A stretch of DNA of 64,000 nt from Alkalibacterium sp049389645. GTDB taxonomy: Bacteria; Bacillota; Bacilli; Lactobacillales; Carnobacteriaceae_A. How positions within the stretch are numbered: the stretch's first letter is position 1; each line of letters starts with the position of its first letter. Shown here in pieces: positions 51,927 through 61,945 of the stretch. The DNA is taken from assembly GCF_049389645.1 (NCBI RefSeq), contig NZ_CP186540.1:1674001-1738000 (forward strand), given 5' to 3'. The notes under the pieces were generated by a model. That model saw only the letters and a list, made by a program, of their open reading frames with translations, had not been told where the DNA came from and made no database searches. Both the position numbers and the translations under genes were made by a program.

Positions 51927-52961
51927 ATGCTGTCGGTAATCGAAAAAGTTGCGCCAGGAACACTGCACATATTGAAACGGCGGTATTACATTCTGAGTCA
52001 GATTCAAAAAGTAGGACCCATCGGACGTCGCGCATTAGCGAATCGTTTGGAGTTCACTGAACGGGTGTTGAGAAAAGAAGTGGATGTTTTACGTAATCAA
52101 GGTTTGATTAAATCCTCTTCCCAAGGTATGGAATGTACACCTACAGGTATCACGGTCTTTCATCAACTGGGTAAACTAATGGGACAGCATGTGCAATCAC
52201 AGGAAAAAGAAGCAAAGTTAGCAAACAAACTAGGTATTCACCATTGTACGATCGTTTTAGGGAATGCCGATGCCGATCAGTCGGGTACCAGTGACATGGC
52301 ACGAGCCGCAACGGAAGTACTGAATTTTTTACTTCCTGAGGGCAAAACGACAATTGCGGTTATGGGCGGAACGACAATGGTTCAAGTAGCTAAAGCGATG
52401 GATCAGCAAATCGGATTAAACCGGGAGTTGCTCTTCGTGCCAGCTAGAGGTGGACTGGGTGAATCGGTAGATATTCAGGCGAATGTCATTGCTGAGAACA
52501 TGGCAAGACGAACAGGCGGTAAAAGCCGAGCGCTCTATGCGCCGGAACATGTCAGAAGTGAAACATATTCTCTGCTGCTTGAAGAACCTGAAATCAAGGA
52601 AACACTCGAAATAGTTGAAAATGCCTCAATTGTTTTGTACAGTATAGGTAACGCGATGGAAATGGCCAAACGCAGAGGGATGAACGAACAGATGCTGAAG
52701 CAGCTTGAAGAATCAAGTGCTGTAGCTGAAGCTTTTGGTGAGTTTATCAATCTGGAAGGTGAGATCGTATATAAACTTTCTCGCATCGGCTTGCAATCAT
52801 CGAAGTTACCGAGCATTCCACATATCGTTGCAGTTGCCGGTGGCAAAAAGAAAGCCAAAGCGATTGAAGCACACATGAAAACCGCTCCTCCGCACACATG
52901 GTTAGTGACGGATGAAGCAGCCGCAAATGAGATTTTAAATGGGGGAAACCCTTTAAAATAA
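51927..52961 (+). CDS. cggR: Central glycolytic genes regulator
   Basis: A 344-residue SorC/DeoR-type repressor. The N-terminal winged helix is at about 15-75 (GPIGRRALANRLEFTERVLRKEVD). The sugar-binding domain has MGGTTMVQVAKAM and ARGGLGESVDIQANVIAENMARRTGG. In Bacillus CggR binds fructose-1,6-bisphosphate, which relieves repression of gapA and the genes behind it. ATG 51927 has AGGTG upstream; the ATG nine codons earlier lacks a site. It is first gene of the operon, 35 bp ahead of gap. Confidence 0.95.
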   Translation: MLSVIEKVAPGTLHILKRRYYILSQIQKVGPIGRRALANRLEFTERVLRKEVDVLRNQGLIKSSSQGMECTPTGITVFHQLGKLMGQHVQSQEKEAKLANKLGIHHCTIVLGNADADQSGTSDMARAATEVLNFLLPEGKTTIAVMGGTTMVQVAKAMDQQIGLNRELLFVPARGGLGESVDIQANVIAENMARRTGGKSRALYAPEHVRSETYSLLLEEPEIKETLEIVENASIVLYSIGNAMEMAKRRGMNEQMLKQLEESSAVAEAFGEFINLEGEIVYKLSRIGLQSSKLPSIPHIVAVAGGKKKAKAIEAHMKTAPPHTWLVTDEAAANEILNGGNPLK

Positions 52962-52996
52962 AATATATTTAGAATTTAATAGGAGGAAATTATATT

Positions 52997-53989
52997 ATGT
53001 CAGTAAAAGTAGCAATTAATGGTTTTGGACGTATTGGTCGTTTGGCTCTTCGTCGTATCTTGGAAATGGATACAGAATTAGAAGTAGTCGCAGTTAACGA
53101 TCTAACAAGTAACGAAGATCTAGCTTATCTGCTAAAATACGATACAGCTCAAGGTCGTTTCCCACATGAAGTAGAAGTTAAAGAAGATGCACTTATCGTC
53201 GGTGGCAAAGAAATCAAATCTTTCGCAGAAAAAGACGCTAAAAACTTACCATGGGGAGACCTAGGAATCGATATCGTACTAGAATGTACTGGTTTCTACG
53301 TTTCTAAAGAATCTTCACAATCACACGTTGATGCTGGAGCAAAACGCGTATTGATTTCTGCACCTGCTAAAGGCGACTTGAAAACAATCGTTTATGGTGT
53401 AAACCATGAAACTATCGAAGCTGATGATAAAATAATCTCTGCAGCTTCATGTACTACTAACTGTTTAGCACCAATGGTTAACGTATTAGACAATGAATAT
53501 GGTATTGACCATGCTTTAATGAGCACAATCCATGCTTATACAGCTACTCAAGCATTACAAGATTCACCAGGCGGACGTAAAAACCGTGCCGGCGCAGCAA
53601 ACGCAATCCCAGCTTCAACTGGTGCTGCTAAAGCAGTAGGATTAGTTCTTCCTAATGTTGATGGTAAAATTGACGGTACTGCAGTACGTATCCCAACAAT
53701 TACTGGTTCAATGGTTGAATTATATTCTACTTTAGATAAAGAAGTAACTGAAGAACAAGTAAATGCAGCAATGAAAAAATACTCAAGTGATGCATTCTTA
53801 TACAATGAAGATGACATTGTTTCATCAGACGTAATTGGTGTACCTGCAGGATCTATCTTTGACGCTACTCAAACTAAAATTATGGGTGGAAAAAATGGTC
53901 AAATAGTTAAAACTGTAGCTTGGTATGACAATGAATATGGCTTCACTGGTAACATGGTACGTACTTTAGAATATTTCTCTAGCTTATAA
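52997..53989 (+). CDS. gap: Glyceraldehyde-3-phosphate dehydrogenase
   Basis: A 330-residue NAD-dependent glycolytic enzyme. GFGRIGRLALR binds the cofactor and Cys152 in SCTTNCLAP is the nucleophile. The C-terminus WYDNEYGFTGNMVRT is canonical. Strong AGGAGGAAAT and strongly biased, A/T-ending codons suggest very high expression. Confidence 0.98.
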   Translation: MSVKVAINGFGRIGRLALRRILEMDTELEVVAVNDLTSNEDLAYLLKYDTAQGRFPHEVEVKEDALIVGGKEIKSFAEKDAKNLPWGDLGIDIVLECTGFYVSKESSQSHVDAGAKRVLISAPAKGDLKTIVYGVNHETIEADDKIISAASCTTNCLAPMVNVLDNEYGIDHALMSTIHAYTATQALQDSPGGRKNRAGAANAIPASTGAAKAVGLVLPNVDGKIDGTAVRIPTITGSMVELYSTLDKEVTEEQVNAAMKKYSSDAFLYNEDDIVSSDVIGVPAGSIFDATQTKIMGGKNGQIVKTVAWYDNEYGFTGNMVRTLEYFSSL

Positions 53990-54042
53990 TATCTAGCTCA
54001 CTGAATATTCTATAACACCTAACCAAACAGGAATAAAATAAA

Positions 54043-54151
54043 GCGGGGGAGCAACTACTCTAATATTTAAACGAACAGAACGATGAATGCGTAAGCAGAC
54101 AATCAAACTTGTTCAATCAAATATGGGGAATCGCGCTTCCCCCTTTTTTTG
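54043..54151 (+). terminator. Internal terminator/attenuator-like structure between gap and pgk
   Basis: GGGGAA (54125) and TTCCCC (54137) pair around TCGCGC and lead into C plus seven T. Upstream, GGGGGAGC (54046) can pair with the same 3' arm, GCTTCCCCC, with one bulge. The two folds exclude each other, so partial termination behind gap could be modulated. Confidence 0.6.
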
Positions 54152-54213
54152 TGAAAATAATTGAGTATTACTAGACAAGAAAATTTTCATATTCGAAAGG
54201 ATGGATTCGACTA

Positions 54214-55401
54214 ATGGCAAAGAAAACTGTAAAAGATTTAGAGCTTAAAGGCAAAAAAGTATTAGTTCGTGCTGATTTTAACGTGCCAATGAAAGACGGT
54301 AAGATCTCTAATGATAACCGTATTCAAGCAGCACTACCAACAATAGAATATGTTTTAGATCAAGGCGGAAAAGTAATTGTCTTTTCTCACTTAGGCCGTG
54401 TGGCTAGTGAAGAAGATAAAGCTGGTTTGTCAATGAAACCTATCTCGGAACGTTTAAGCGAATTGTTAGGCAAAGAAGTAAAATTCGTTGCTGAAACTCG
54501 CGGAGAAGAACTAGAGAACGCTGTAAACAACTTAGCTGACGGCGCAGTCTTGATGTTTGAAAACACACGTTTTGAAGATGTTGACGGTAAAAAAGAAAGC
54601 AAAAACGATCCTGAATTAGGTAAATACTGGGCAAGCTTAGGTGATGTCTTTGTCAACGATGCATTCGGAACCGCTCACCGTGCACATGCTTCTAACGTTG
54701 GGATTGCTTCTAACTTGGAATCAGCAGCTGGTTTCTTAGTAGAAAAAGAAATCAACTTCATTGGTAATGCAGTAGATGAGCCGAAACGTCCATTTGTTGC
54801 TATCTTAGGTGGCGCAAAAGTTTCTGACAAGATTGGTGTTATTGAAAACTTGATTGCTAAAGCTGATAAAGTACTTATCGGTGGTGGAATGACTTATACA
54901 TTCTACAAAGCATTAGGTAATGATATCGGTAATTCTCTATTAGAAGCTGACAAAGTTTCATTAGCTAAAGAATTAATGGAAAAAGCCGGCGACAAACTTG
55001 TTTTACCGATTGATTCAGTCGTTGCTCCAGAATTTTCAAACGATGCTCCTACAGATGTTGTAGGCAAAAATATTCCTGAAGGACAAATCGGACTAGACAT
55101 TGGACCTAAAACAATTGAGCTTTTTGAAAAAGAATTAAAAGGCGCAAAAACAGTTGTATGGAACGGACCAATGGGCGTATTCGAAATGTCAAACTTTGCT
55201 AAAGGAACAGCATCTGTGTGTGAAATCTTAGCTAATTTAGATGATGCAACAACAATCATCGGCGGCGGAGACTCAGCTACAGCAGCACAAGAATTAGGTT
55301 TTGAAGATGACTTTAGTCATATTTCAACTGGTGGCGGAGCTTCACTTGAATATCTTGAAGGCAAAGAATTACCAGGAATCTCAGCAATCTCAGACAAGTA
55401 A
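54214..55401 (+). CDS. pgk: Phosphoglycerate kinase
   Basis: A 395-residue kinase generating ATP from 1,3-bisphosphoglycerate. The signature VLVRADFNVPMKDG is near the N-terminus, substrate-binding HLGR at about residue 61, and the nucleotide-binding GGGDSATAAQ at about 350, with the closing STGGGASLEYLEGKELPGI. AAAGGATGG precedes the ATG. It is separated from gap by a terminator-like element, so its mRNA may be less abundant. Confidence 0.98.
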   Translation: MAKKTVKDLELKGKKVLVRADFNVPMKDGKISNDNRIQAALPTIEYVLDQGGKVIVFSHLGRVASEEDKAGLSMKPISERLSELLGKEVKFVAETRGEELENAVNNLADGAVLMFENTRFEDVDGKKESKNDPELGKYWASLGDVFVNDAFGTAHRAHASNVGIASNLESAAGFLVEKEINFIGNAVDEPKRPFVAILGGAKVSDKIGVIENLIAKADKVLIGGGMTYTFYKALGNDIGNSLLEADKVSLAKELMEKAGDKLVLPIDSVVAPEFSNDAPTDVVGKNIPEGQIGLDIGPKTIELFEKELKGAKTVVWNGPMGVFEMSNFAKGTASVCEILANLDDATTIIGGGDSATAAQELGFEDDFSHISTGGGASLEYLEGKELPGISAISDK

Positions 55402-55402
55402 T

Positions 55403-55615
55403 TAAGAAAAGCAAGCCAAGTCGTTCTGATTCCTGTGAAAAATAGGAAATTTAGCCTGAATGAGCATACTGCGCAATGGTTAAATTTATCTTTTTTCACC
55501 GGGAATCAGACTTGGATTGCCGGACAATAAGAAAAGCAAGCCAAGTAAGAAAATGAATAAAATCCAATTGTATCGGGAATCAAAGATGATATCTCTTCAG
55601 ATTCCCAATCAATTG
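55403..55615 (+). repeat. Repeated and inverted sequences between pgk and tpiA
   Basis: TAAGAAAAGCAAGCCAAGT occurs at 55403 and again at 55528. GCAAGCCAAGTC (55411) with TGATTCC pairs with GGGAATCAGACTTGGATTGC (55501-55520) as a long imperfect hairpin. A second hairpin, GGGAATC (55575) with GATTCCC (55600), lies between flanking CAATTG words. No T-tract follows either. They may be processing or stability elements in the glycolytic mRNA. Confidence 0.7.
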
Positions 55616-55661
55616 ATCACGAACAAAATAATGCAACAAAAAATGAAAGAGGGATAAAAGA

Positions 55662-56417
55662 ATGCGTAAACCTATTATTGCAGGGAACTGGAAAATGAAT
55701 AAAACATCTGTTGAAGCAGCTTCATTTATGGAGTCAGTAAAAGGCAAGATTCCTTCTACTGATAAAGTCGATGCTGTTATTGGTGCACCTAGTATTTTTC
55801 TTCAAAGTTTAGTCGATTTAACTGCAGGTTCAAACTTGAAAATCGCAGCTCAAAATTGCTTCTATGAAGATGAAGGTGCGTTTACAGGAGAAAACAGTCC
55901 GAAAGCACTCGCAGACATAGGCGTAGCTTATGTAATCATTGGACATTCTGAACGTCGTGAACTATTCTTTGAAACAGACGAAATGGTCAATAAAAAAGCA
56001 CATGCTGTCTTTAACAACGGTATGGTACCGATCATCTGTGTCGGAGAAACACTTGAACAAAAAGAAGCAGGTCAAACCAATGAATTAGTCGCTAACCAAG
56101 TGAAAGCAGCTTTAGCAGGTTTATCAGCTGAACAAGTCAAAAATACAGTTGTTGCTTACGAACCTATCTGGGCAATCGGAACTGGTAAAACAGCGACTTC
56201 AAAAGATGCTAACGATACTATTGCTGTAATTCGTCAAACAATTGCTGGCTTGTATTCACAAGACGCAGCTGACGCTGTCCGTATGCAATACGGTGGTTCA
56301 GTTAAACCAGCTAACATTAAAGAATTAATGGCGCAACCAGATGTCGATGGTGCGTTAGTTGGAGGAGCAAGTTTAGAAGCTGAGTCTTTCTTACAATTAT
56401 TGGAGGCGGCTGAATAA
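55662..56417 (+). CDS. tpiA: Triose-phosphate isomerase
   Basis: A 251-residue TIM barrel. AGNWKMN carries the substrate Lys, IGHSERR the catalytic His, and AYEPIWAIGTGKTA the catalytic Glu and flexible loop 6. GAGGGATAAAAGA precedes the ATG. The stop codon directly abuts the start of gpmI. Confidence 0.98.
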   Translation: MRKPIIAGNWKMNKTSVEAASFMESVKGKIPSTDKVDAVIGAPSIFLQSLVDLTAGSNLKIAAQNCFYEDEGAFTGENSPKALADIGVAYVIIGHSERRELFFETDEMVNKKAHAVFNNGMVPIICVGETLEQKEAGQTNELVANQVKAALAGLSAEQVKNTVVAYEPIWAIGTGKTATSKDANDTIAVIRQTIAGLYSQDAADAVRMQYGGSVKPANIKELMAQPDVDGALVGGASLEAESFLQLLEAAE

Positions 56418-57950
56418 ATGAGCAAAGCACCTGTAGCCATCATTATCTTAGACGGATTCGGATGGCGTGAAGAAGAATACGGTAATGCCGTAGCACAAGC
56501 AAACAAACCAAATTTCGATCGCTACTGGAACGAGTTTCCACACAATACGATGTTAGCTTCTGGATTAGCCGTTGGGTTACCAGAAGGCCAAATGGGTAAC
56601 TCCGAAGTTGGCCACACCAATATTGGTGCTGGACGCGTCGTGTACCAAAGCATCACACGTATCGACAAAGCAATCAAAGATGGCGAATTTGCTACGAATG
56701 AAGCCTTAAACAATGCAATCAACCACGTGAATGAACATGATTCTTCCTTACACTTATTTGGTCTTGTATCAGATGGTGGGGTTCACAGTCATCAACGTCA
56801 TTTAACAGCTTTAGTCGAAGCTGCCAAAGATAAAGGTGTTGACAGAGTTTATATCCATGCCTTTACAGATGGTCGTGACGTTGCACCGGATTCAGGCGTG
56901 CGCTTCATCGAAGAATTACAGGACATTGTTAAAGATTTAGGCGTTGGAGAAATTGCAACGATATCAGGTCGTTTCTATGCAATGGACAGAGATAACCGCT
57001 GGCCACGTGTGAAACGTGCCTATGACGCTATTTTCCATGGTGAAGGTGTCAAAGCAACAGATCCTGTTCAAGCAATGAAAGACAGCTACGCTGATGAAAA
57101 AATGGATGAGTTCGTTGCACCAGTCGTGATTGAAAAAGACGGCAAACCTGTTGGAACAGTTAAGGATAACGATGCTGTTCTATTCTTCAACTTCCGACCT
57201 GACCGTGCGATCGAATTATCTCGTGCGTTGACTGAGCCTGATTTTGACGAATTTGACAGAGGCGAAACACCATCAAACGTAAAATTTGTAACGTTTACGC
57301 AGTATACTGCTCAAATGGACGCTGAAGTCATGTTCCCACCTATATTCTTGAAAAATGTGTTAGGTCAAGTATTGGCTGACAACGATTTGACGCAATTGCG
57401 AATCGCTGAAACAGAAAAATACCCACACGTGACATTCTTCATGAATGGCGGAACAAATGATGAATTTCCTGGAGAAAAACGTATCCTGATCCCATCACCA
57501 AAAGTTGAAACATATGACTTGAAACCGGAGATGAGTGCGTATGAAGTAACGGATGCCTTGCTTGAAGATATCAAAAATGATGTTCACGATGCCATCATCT
57601 TAAACTACGCTAACCCGGACATGGTTGGACATTCAGGTATGCTAGAACCTACCATTAAAGCGATTGAAGCAGTAGATGACAACTTAGGCCGTCTGGTCGA
57701 CTTGATTCATGAAAAAGGCGGTTCTGCGATAATCTTTGCCGATCACGGTAATGCAGATACTGAACTGACGCCGGAAGGCAAACCACATACAGCACACACA
57801 ACTGTGCCCGTACCTGTTATCGTGACGAAAAAAGGTGCCACTTTACGCAGCGACGGTAAACTAGCTGATGTAGCTCCAACAATGTTAGATTTACTTGGAG
57901 TAACTAAACCAGAAGACATGACAGGCGAAAGCTTGATCCAGAAAGACTAA
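56418..57950 (+). CDS. gpmI: 2,3-bisphosphoglycerate-independent phosphoglycerate mutase
   Basis: A 510-residue dimanganese phosphoglycerate mutase. The phosphorylated Ser62 is in MGNSEVGHTNIGAGR, the start LDGFGWRE supplies a metal Asp, and FADHGNAD supplies further ligands. It converts 3- to 2-phosphoglycerate without a bisphosphate cofactor. It begins at the base after the tpiA stop, with TTGGAGG inside the end of tpiA, so the two are translationally coupled. Confidence 0.97.
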   Translation: MSKAPVAIIILDGFGWREEEYGNAVAQANKPNFDRYWNEFPHNTMLASGLAVGLPEGQMGNSEVGHTNIGAGRVVYQSITRIDKAIKDGEFATNEALNNAINHVNEHDSSLHLFGLVSDGGVHSHQRHLTALVEAAKDKGVDRVYIHAFTDGRDVAPDSGVRFIEELQDIVKDLGVGEIATISGRFYAMDRDNRWPRVKRAYDAIFHGEGVKATDPVQAMKDSYADEKMDEFVAPVVIEKDGKPVGTVKDNDAVLFFNFRPDRAIELSRALTEPDFDEFDRGETPSNVKFVTFTQYTAQMDAEVMFPPIFLKNVLGQVLADNDLTQLRIAETEKYPHVTFFMNGGTNDEFPGEKRILIPSPKVETYDLKPEMSAYEVTDALLEDIKNDVHDAIILNYANPDMVGHSGMLEPTIKAIEAVDDNLGRLVDLIHEKGGSAIIFADHGNADTELTPEGKPHTAHTTVPVPVIVTKKGATLRSDGKLADVAPTMLDLLGVTKPEDMTGESLIQKD

Positions 57951-58012
57951 TCATATTGATTTTAGATTGTTCTTTGAAAAAAGAGCAAATAAAATAAAAC
58001 TAAGTCACTTGT

Positions 58013-58031
58013 TTCCCGGAAAATACCGGGG
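58013..58031 (+). other. Short hairpin between gpmI and eno
   Basis: CCCGG and CCGGG around AAAATA, without a T-tract, 30 bp before the eno start. Confidence 0.4.
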
Positions 58032-58061
58032 AATAAGAAAACCCAAAGGAGAGTATTATCA

Positions 58062-59363
58062 ATGCCATTTATTACAGATGTAATTGCACGCGAAGTTTTA
58101 GATTCACGCGGAAATCCAACAATCGAAGTCGAAGTTTTCACAGAATCAGGTGCTTTTGGACGCGGTATGGTCCCTTCAGGCGCTTCTACTGGTGAACACG
58201 AAGCAGTAGAATTACGTGACGGCGACAAAGATCGTTATCTAGGTAAAGGTGTAACTAAAGCTGTCGACAACGTTAACGATACAATCGCTGACGCTGTTAT
58301 CGGTATGGACGTTCGTGACCAAATGGGTATCGACCAAACGTTGATCGAATTAGACGGTACACCAAACAAAGGTAAATTAGGTGCGAACGCAATTCTAGGC
58401 GTGTCTATCGCTGTTGCACGCGCTGCTGCAGATTACCTTGACCTACCACTTTACAGATATTTGGGTGGAACAAACACTAAAGTATTACCAACACCAATGA
58501 TGAACATCGTTAATGGCGGATCACACTCAGATGCACCTATTGCATTCCAAGAGTTCATGATCTTACCTGTTGGTGCACCAACATTCAAAGAAGCTCTACG
58601 TTGGGGTGCTGAAATCTTCCACTCACTTAAAGCAACCTTGAAAGCACGTGGATTAGAAACATCAGTCGGTGACGAAGGTGGATTTGCTCCTCGTTTCGAC
58701 AGTACTGAAGACGGTATCGAAACAATTCTTGAAGCAATCAAAAAAGCTGGTCTAGAACCTGGTAAAGATGTTTATCTAGGACTTGACTGTGCTGCTGCAG
58801 AATTCTACGAAGACGGCATTTACAACTATGCTAAATTCGAAGGCGAAAAAGGCGCAAAACGTAACGCTAAAGAACAAGTAGACTACCTTGAAGAATTGGT
58901 AAACAAATACCCAATCATCTCTATTGAAGACGGTATGGACGAAAACGACTGGGACGGATTCAAACTGTTAACTGAACGTTTAGGCGACAAAGTTCAATTA
59001 GTAGGGGACGATCTATTCGTTACCAATACTGAAATCTTAGACCGTGGTATTAAAAACGGTGTATGTAATTCAATCTTGATCAAAGTCAACCAAATCGGTA
59101 CATTGACAGAAACATTCAACGCTATCGAAATGGCTAAAAAAGCTGGCTATACAGCAGTCGTATCTCACCGTTCTGGTGAAACAGAAGATTCAACAATCTC
59201 TGATATCGCTGTTGCAACAAATGCTGGACAAATCAAAACTGGTTCATTAAGCCGTACAGACCGTATTGCTAAATATAACCAATTACTAAGAATCGAACAC
59301 CAATTAGGTGACGCAGCAGTTTACGAAGGCTTGCAAGCTTTCTATAACTTAGCTAACAAGTAA
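58062..59363 (+). CDS. eno: Enolase
   Basis: A 433-residue enolase producing phosphoenolpyruvate. GASTGEHEAVELRD is the mobile loop, GDEGGFAP carries the catalytic Glu, GDDLFVTN a magnesium Asp, and LIKVNQIGT the catalytic Lys, with SHRSGETED beyond. CAAAGGAGAG precedes the ATG. It is last gene of the glycolytic operon and ends in a strong terminator. Confidence 0.98.
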   Translation: MPFITDVIAREVLDSRGNPTIEVEVFTESGAFGRGMVPSGASTGEHEAVELRDGDKDRYLGKGVTKAVDNVNDTIADAVIGMDVRDQMGIDQTLIELDGTPNKGKLGANAILGVSIAVARAAADYLDLPLYRYLGGTNTKVLPTPMMNIVNGGSHSDAPIAFQEFMILPVGAPTFKEALRWGAEIFHSLKATLKARGLETSVGDEGGFAPRFDSTEDGIETILEAIKKAGLEPGKDVYLGLDCAAAEFYEDGIYNYAKFEGEKGAKRNAKEQVDYLEELVNKYPIISIEDGMDENDWDGFKLLTERLGDKVQLVGDDLFVTNTEILDRGIKNGVCNSILIKVNQIGTLTETFNAIEMAKKAGYTAVVSHRSGETEDSTISDIAVATNAGQIKTGSLSRTDRIAKYNQLLRIEHQLGDAAVYEGLQAFYNLANK

Positions 59364-59386
59364 AAATAAGTATCATGTATTATAGA

Positions 59387-59424
59387 AATAGCCACAATAC
59401 TTTTTAGTATTGTGGCTATTTTTT
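59387..59424 (+). terminator. Terminator of the glycolytic operon
   Basis: AATAGCCACAATACT and AGTATTGTGGCTATT form a perfect 15-bp stem with a T4 loop and trailing T. The 237 bp up to 59661 hold no gene and no clear promoter. Confidence 0.95.
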
Positions 59425-59661
59425 ACATATATCAATAAAATTTAGATTGTAAAATATGAGGAATATATTTATCAAACTGAGCTAATATGCGGCGTGGCAT
59501 AAAAACTATTATACTTTGTGACAAGTTTGAATTAACAGGAGAGCGATGTTTGATATTTGTCTTTCTTTTTATCGGCATTTTCATTAGAATAGTTGTTTGA
59601 GAAGCTCATTTGAGTATAAGCTTCCTTTTCTGAACTTAGTATAATAAAAAGGGGTTAAAAC

Positions 59662-61179
59662 ATGCTGGAAAAATGGCGATTTTATGATAAAGTGTTTTCC
59701 TTATTTATCGTTACACTTTTTTTGATCGCAGCTTCAGGTATTAGCTATTTGTTTGATCAAGTCGGTTTTCCCGAAACGAACATTGTTATCGTATATCTTC
59801 TTGCCGTAATACTAATATCACGATTCACAAAGGGATATGGGTTTGGGATCATGGCGAGTATTGCTGGGACATTATTATTTAACTATTTGTTCACGAGTCC
59901 CTATTATACCTTGACTGTAGATAATCCAAGTTATTTTATTACCTTTATAATCATGACTACAACAGCTCTAATAACGAGTGCACTAACTACGCAGGCTAAA
60001 AAGAACACAATAAAAGCGCAAGAGAAAGAAGCGGAAATGAAAGCTTTATATAATTTAACCAGCCGCTTAACGGATGCACTAGATATTCATCAAATTGCAA
60101 GTATTTCTACAAAGATGCTTAGTGATGCTCTGAATTGTAAAGCAAGCTGTTTATGTTTTGATGAGAACGGTGATCCGGAAGACTTTTATATTCAGCAGTC
60201 GGATAATGACAAACAAGTGCATATAAAAATAGAAGATTCTAATGATATAAAACACCATATCGAAGGAATACGCATGGGTCATGTTGTTAACCAGGAATCT
60301 TACGACTGGCCGATCTACGGTCAGGAAAACATTCTTGGGGTCATTCGTATACCGATCGATAATGCAGAAGCATTAGATGAAACACAAAAAAGAATTCTAC
60401 ATTCAATGATTGAAAATACCGCACTAGCAATGGACAGAGTTCATTTATCCTATCAGCGACTGAAATCACACGAAGAAACAACTCAGGAGCGATATCGGGG
60501 TAATTTACTGCGCGGAATCTCACATGATTTACGCACACCACTGTCTGGAATAACGGCCACATCAGAAATGCTTTTAGGAATGACTGATACTATAGACCCA
60601 AGATTTGATATGATTAAAGCAATCAATAATGACTCGATCTGGTTGCATTCGCTTGTGGAAAATGTATTGAGTCTCACTCGTTTACAAAATGGTAAATTAG
60701 CTTTAACTAAAGAAAAAGAAGCGGTTGAAGAAATAATCGATCAGTCCGTTCGTCAAATCAAAAAGCGTAAAAAAGATTTAAAAATTGAAGTAACGATGCC
60801 GGATGAAATAGTATTGATCCCTATGGATGCTAAGTTAATTATGCAGGTATTCATAAACTTATTAGAAAATGCTATTGAACATTCTCCAGATGTGAAGGTA
60901 ATAGAAATTGTTGTGGAATATGATACGGAAGATAAGAAAATGATAGTGAAGGTAATAGACAACGGCTCAGGTATCGGTGTAAAAGATATAAATGAAATTT
61001 TTGAACCTTTTTATACTTCCAGCGGTAAACATGCAGATGCAAAAAACCGTATCGGCTTGGGTTTGTCCATTTGTGAGACAATAGTGATCGCGCATGGTGG
61101 AGAAATAAAAGCTCAAAACAGAGAAGACAATACAGGTGCAGAATTCATATTTACTCTTCCAATGGAGGATGACAGATGA
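59662..61179 (+). CDS. KdpD-type sensor histidine kinase lacking the KdpD N-terminal module
   Basis: A 505-residue kinase. Residues 10-115 contain four membrane helices of the DUF4118/KdpD type (NIVIVYLLAVILISRF). About 130-260 form a GAF-like domain. The H-box RGISHDLRTPLSG puts the phosphorylated histidine at 288, and the ATPase domain has NLLENAIEHS, DNGSGIG and GLGLSICETI. The cytosolic N-terminal KdpD and Usp domains of full-length KdpD are missing. AAAGGGGTT precedes the ATG. It overlaps its regulator gene by four bases. Confidence 0.92.
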   Translation: MLEKWRFYDKVFSLFIVTLFLIAASGISYLFDQVGFPETNIVIVYLLAVILISRFTKGYGFGIMASIAGTLLFNYLFTSPYYTLTVDNPSYFITFIIMTTTALITSALTTQAKKNTIKAQEKEAEMKALYNLTSRLTDALDIHQIASISTKMLSDALNCKASCLCFDENGDPEDFYIQQSDNDKQVHIKIEDSNDIKHHIEGIRMGHVVNQESYDWPIYGQENILGVIRIPIDNAEALDETQKRILHSMIENTALAMDRVHLSYQRLKSHEETTQERYRGNLLRGISHDLRTPLSGITATSEMLLGMTDTIDPRFDMIKAINNDSIWLHSLVENVLSLTRLQNGKLALTKEKEAVEEIIDQSVRQIKKRKKDLKIEVTMPDEIVLIPMDAKLIMQVFINLLENAIEHSPDVKVIEIVVEYDTEDKKMIVKVIDNGSGIGVKDINEIFEPFYTSSGKHADAKNRIGLGLSICETIVIAHGGEIKAQNREDNTGAEFIFTLPMEDDR

Positions 61180-61874
61180 GTACATTCAATGAAATGATAT
61201 TAGTGGTCGAAGATGATCCACAAATCAGAAACTTTTTATGTTACACACTGCATAATGAAAACTTTAATTATTTGTCTGTAGGAAATGCCCAGACGGCTTT
61301 GAATACGATTGTTTCTGAGCAGATCGATTTAGTCATATTAGACCTAGGTTTACCGGATTTCGATGGATTAGAAGTGATAAAAAGAGTTAGGGAATGGTCG
61401 GAAGTACCGATAATTGTAGTTTCTGCGAGAGATCAGGACAAAGAAAAAGCTTATGCACTTGATTTGGGTGCTGATGATTATTTGACCAAACCATTTTCTG
61501 CTACAGAGCTGCTAGCAAGGATTAGGGTGGCTTTTCGTCATTATTATAAAACAACGTCTAAAACGCTACAAAAAGAAGCACAAGTTGGTGAGCTGAAAGT
61601 GGATTTCGAAAAAAGATTGGTTACTCTATCTGAGAACGAAATACACGTTACACCAATGGAATACAAGTTACTGGTACTATTTTTCAGAAATATCGGTAAA
61701 GTTTTAACATCAAACTACATCATTAAGGAAATATGGGGAAGTTCGTATGGGAACGATACACAAGCCTTGAGAACAATGATGGCTGGTTTACGACGAAAAA
61801 TAGAAGAAAAACCTGCACAGCCGAGATATATTATTACGGAAATTGGCGTTGGATATCGCTTGGTTGAAGAATAA
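61176..61874 (+). CDS. KdpE-type response regulator
   Basis: A 232-residue OmpR/KdpE-family regulator. The receiver domain has Asp13/Asp14 and the phosphorylated Asp56 (LVILDLGLP), with the Lys in DYLTKPF. A winged-helix DNA-binding domain follows (about 130-230: VTPMEYKLLVLFFRNIGKVLT, LRTMMAGLRRKIE). It is coupled to the kinase by an ATGA-type overlap. Targets could be the Trk genes just downstream, as no kdpFABC is in the window. Confidence 0.93.
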   Translation: MSTFNEMILVVEDDPQIRNFLCYTLHNENFNYLSVGNAQTALNTIVSEQIDLVILDLGLPDFDGLEVIKRVREWSEVPIIVVSARDQDKEKAYALDLGADDYLTKPFSATELLARIRVAFRHYYKTTSKTLQKEAQVGELKVDFEKRLVTLSENEIHVTPMEYKLLVLFFRNIGKVLTSNYIIKEIWGSSYGNDTQALRTMMAGLRRKIEEKPAQPRYIITEIGVGYRLVEE

Positions 61875-61892
61875 TAACTATACTGAACATAA

Positions 61893-61945
61893 AAATAAGC
61901 CTGTGAGATTAGACGATATGTCTTAATCTCACAGGCTTATTTTTT
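61893..61945 (+). terminator. Terminator of the two-component operon
   Basis: AATAAGCCTGTGAGATTA pairs perfectly with TAATCTCACAGGCTTATT and is followed by TTTT. Confidence 0.95.
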
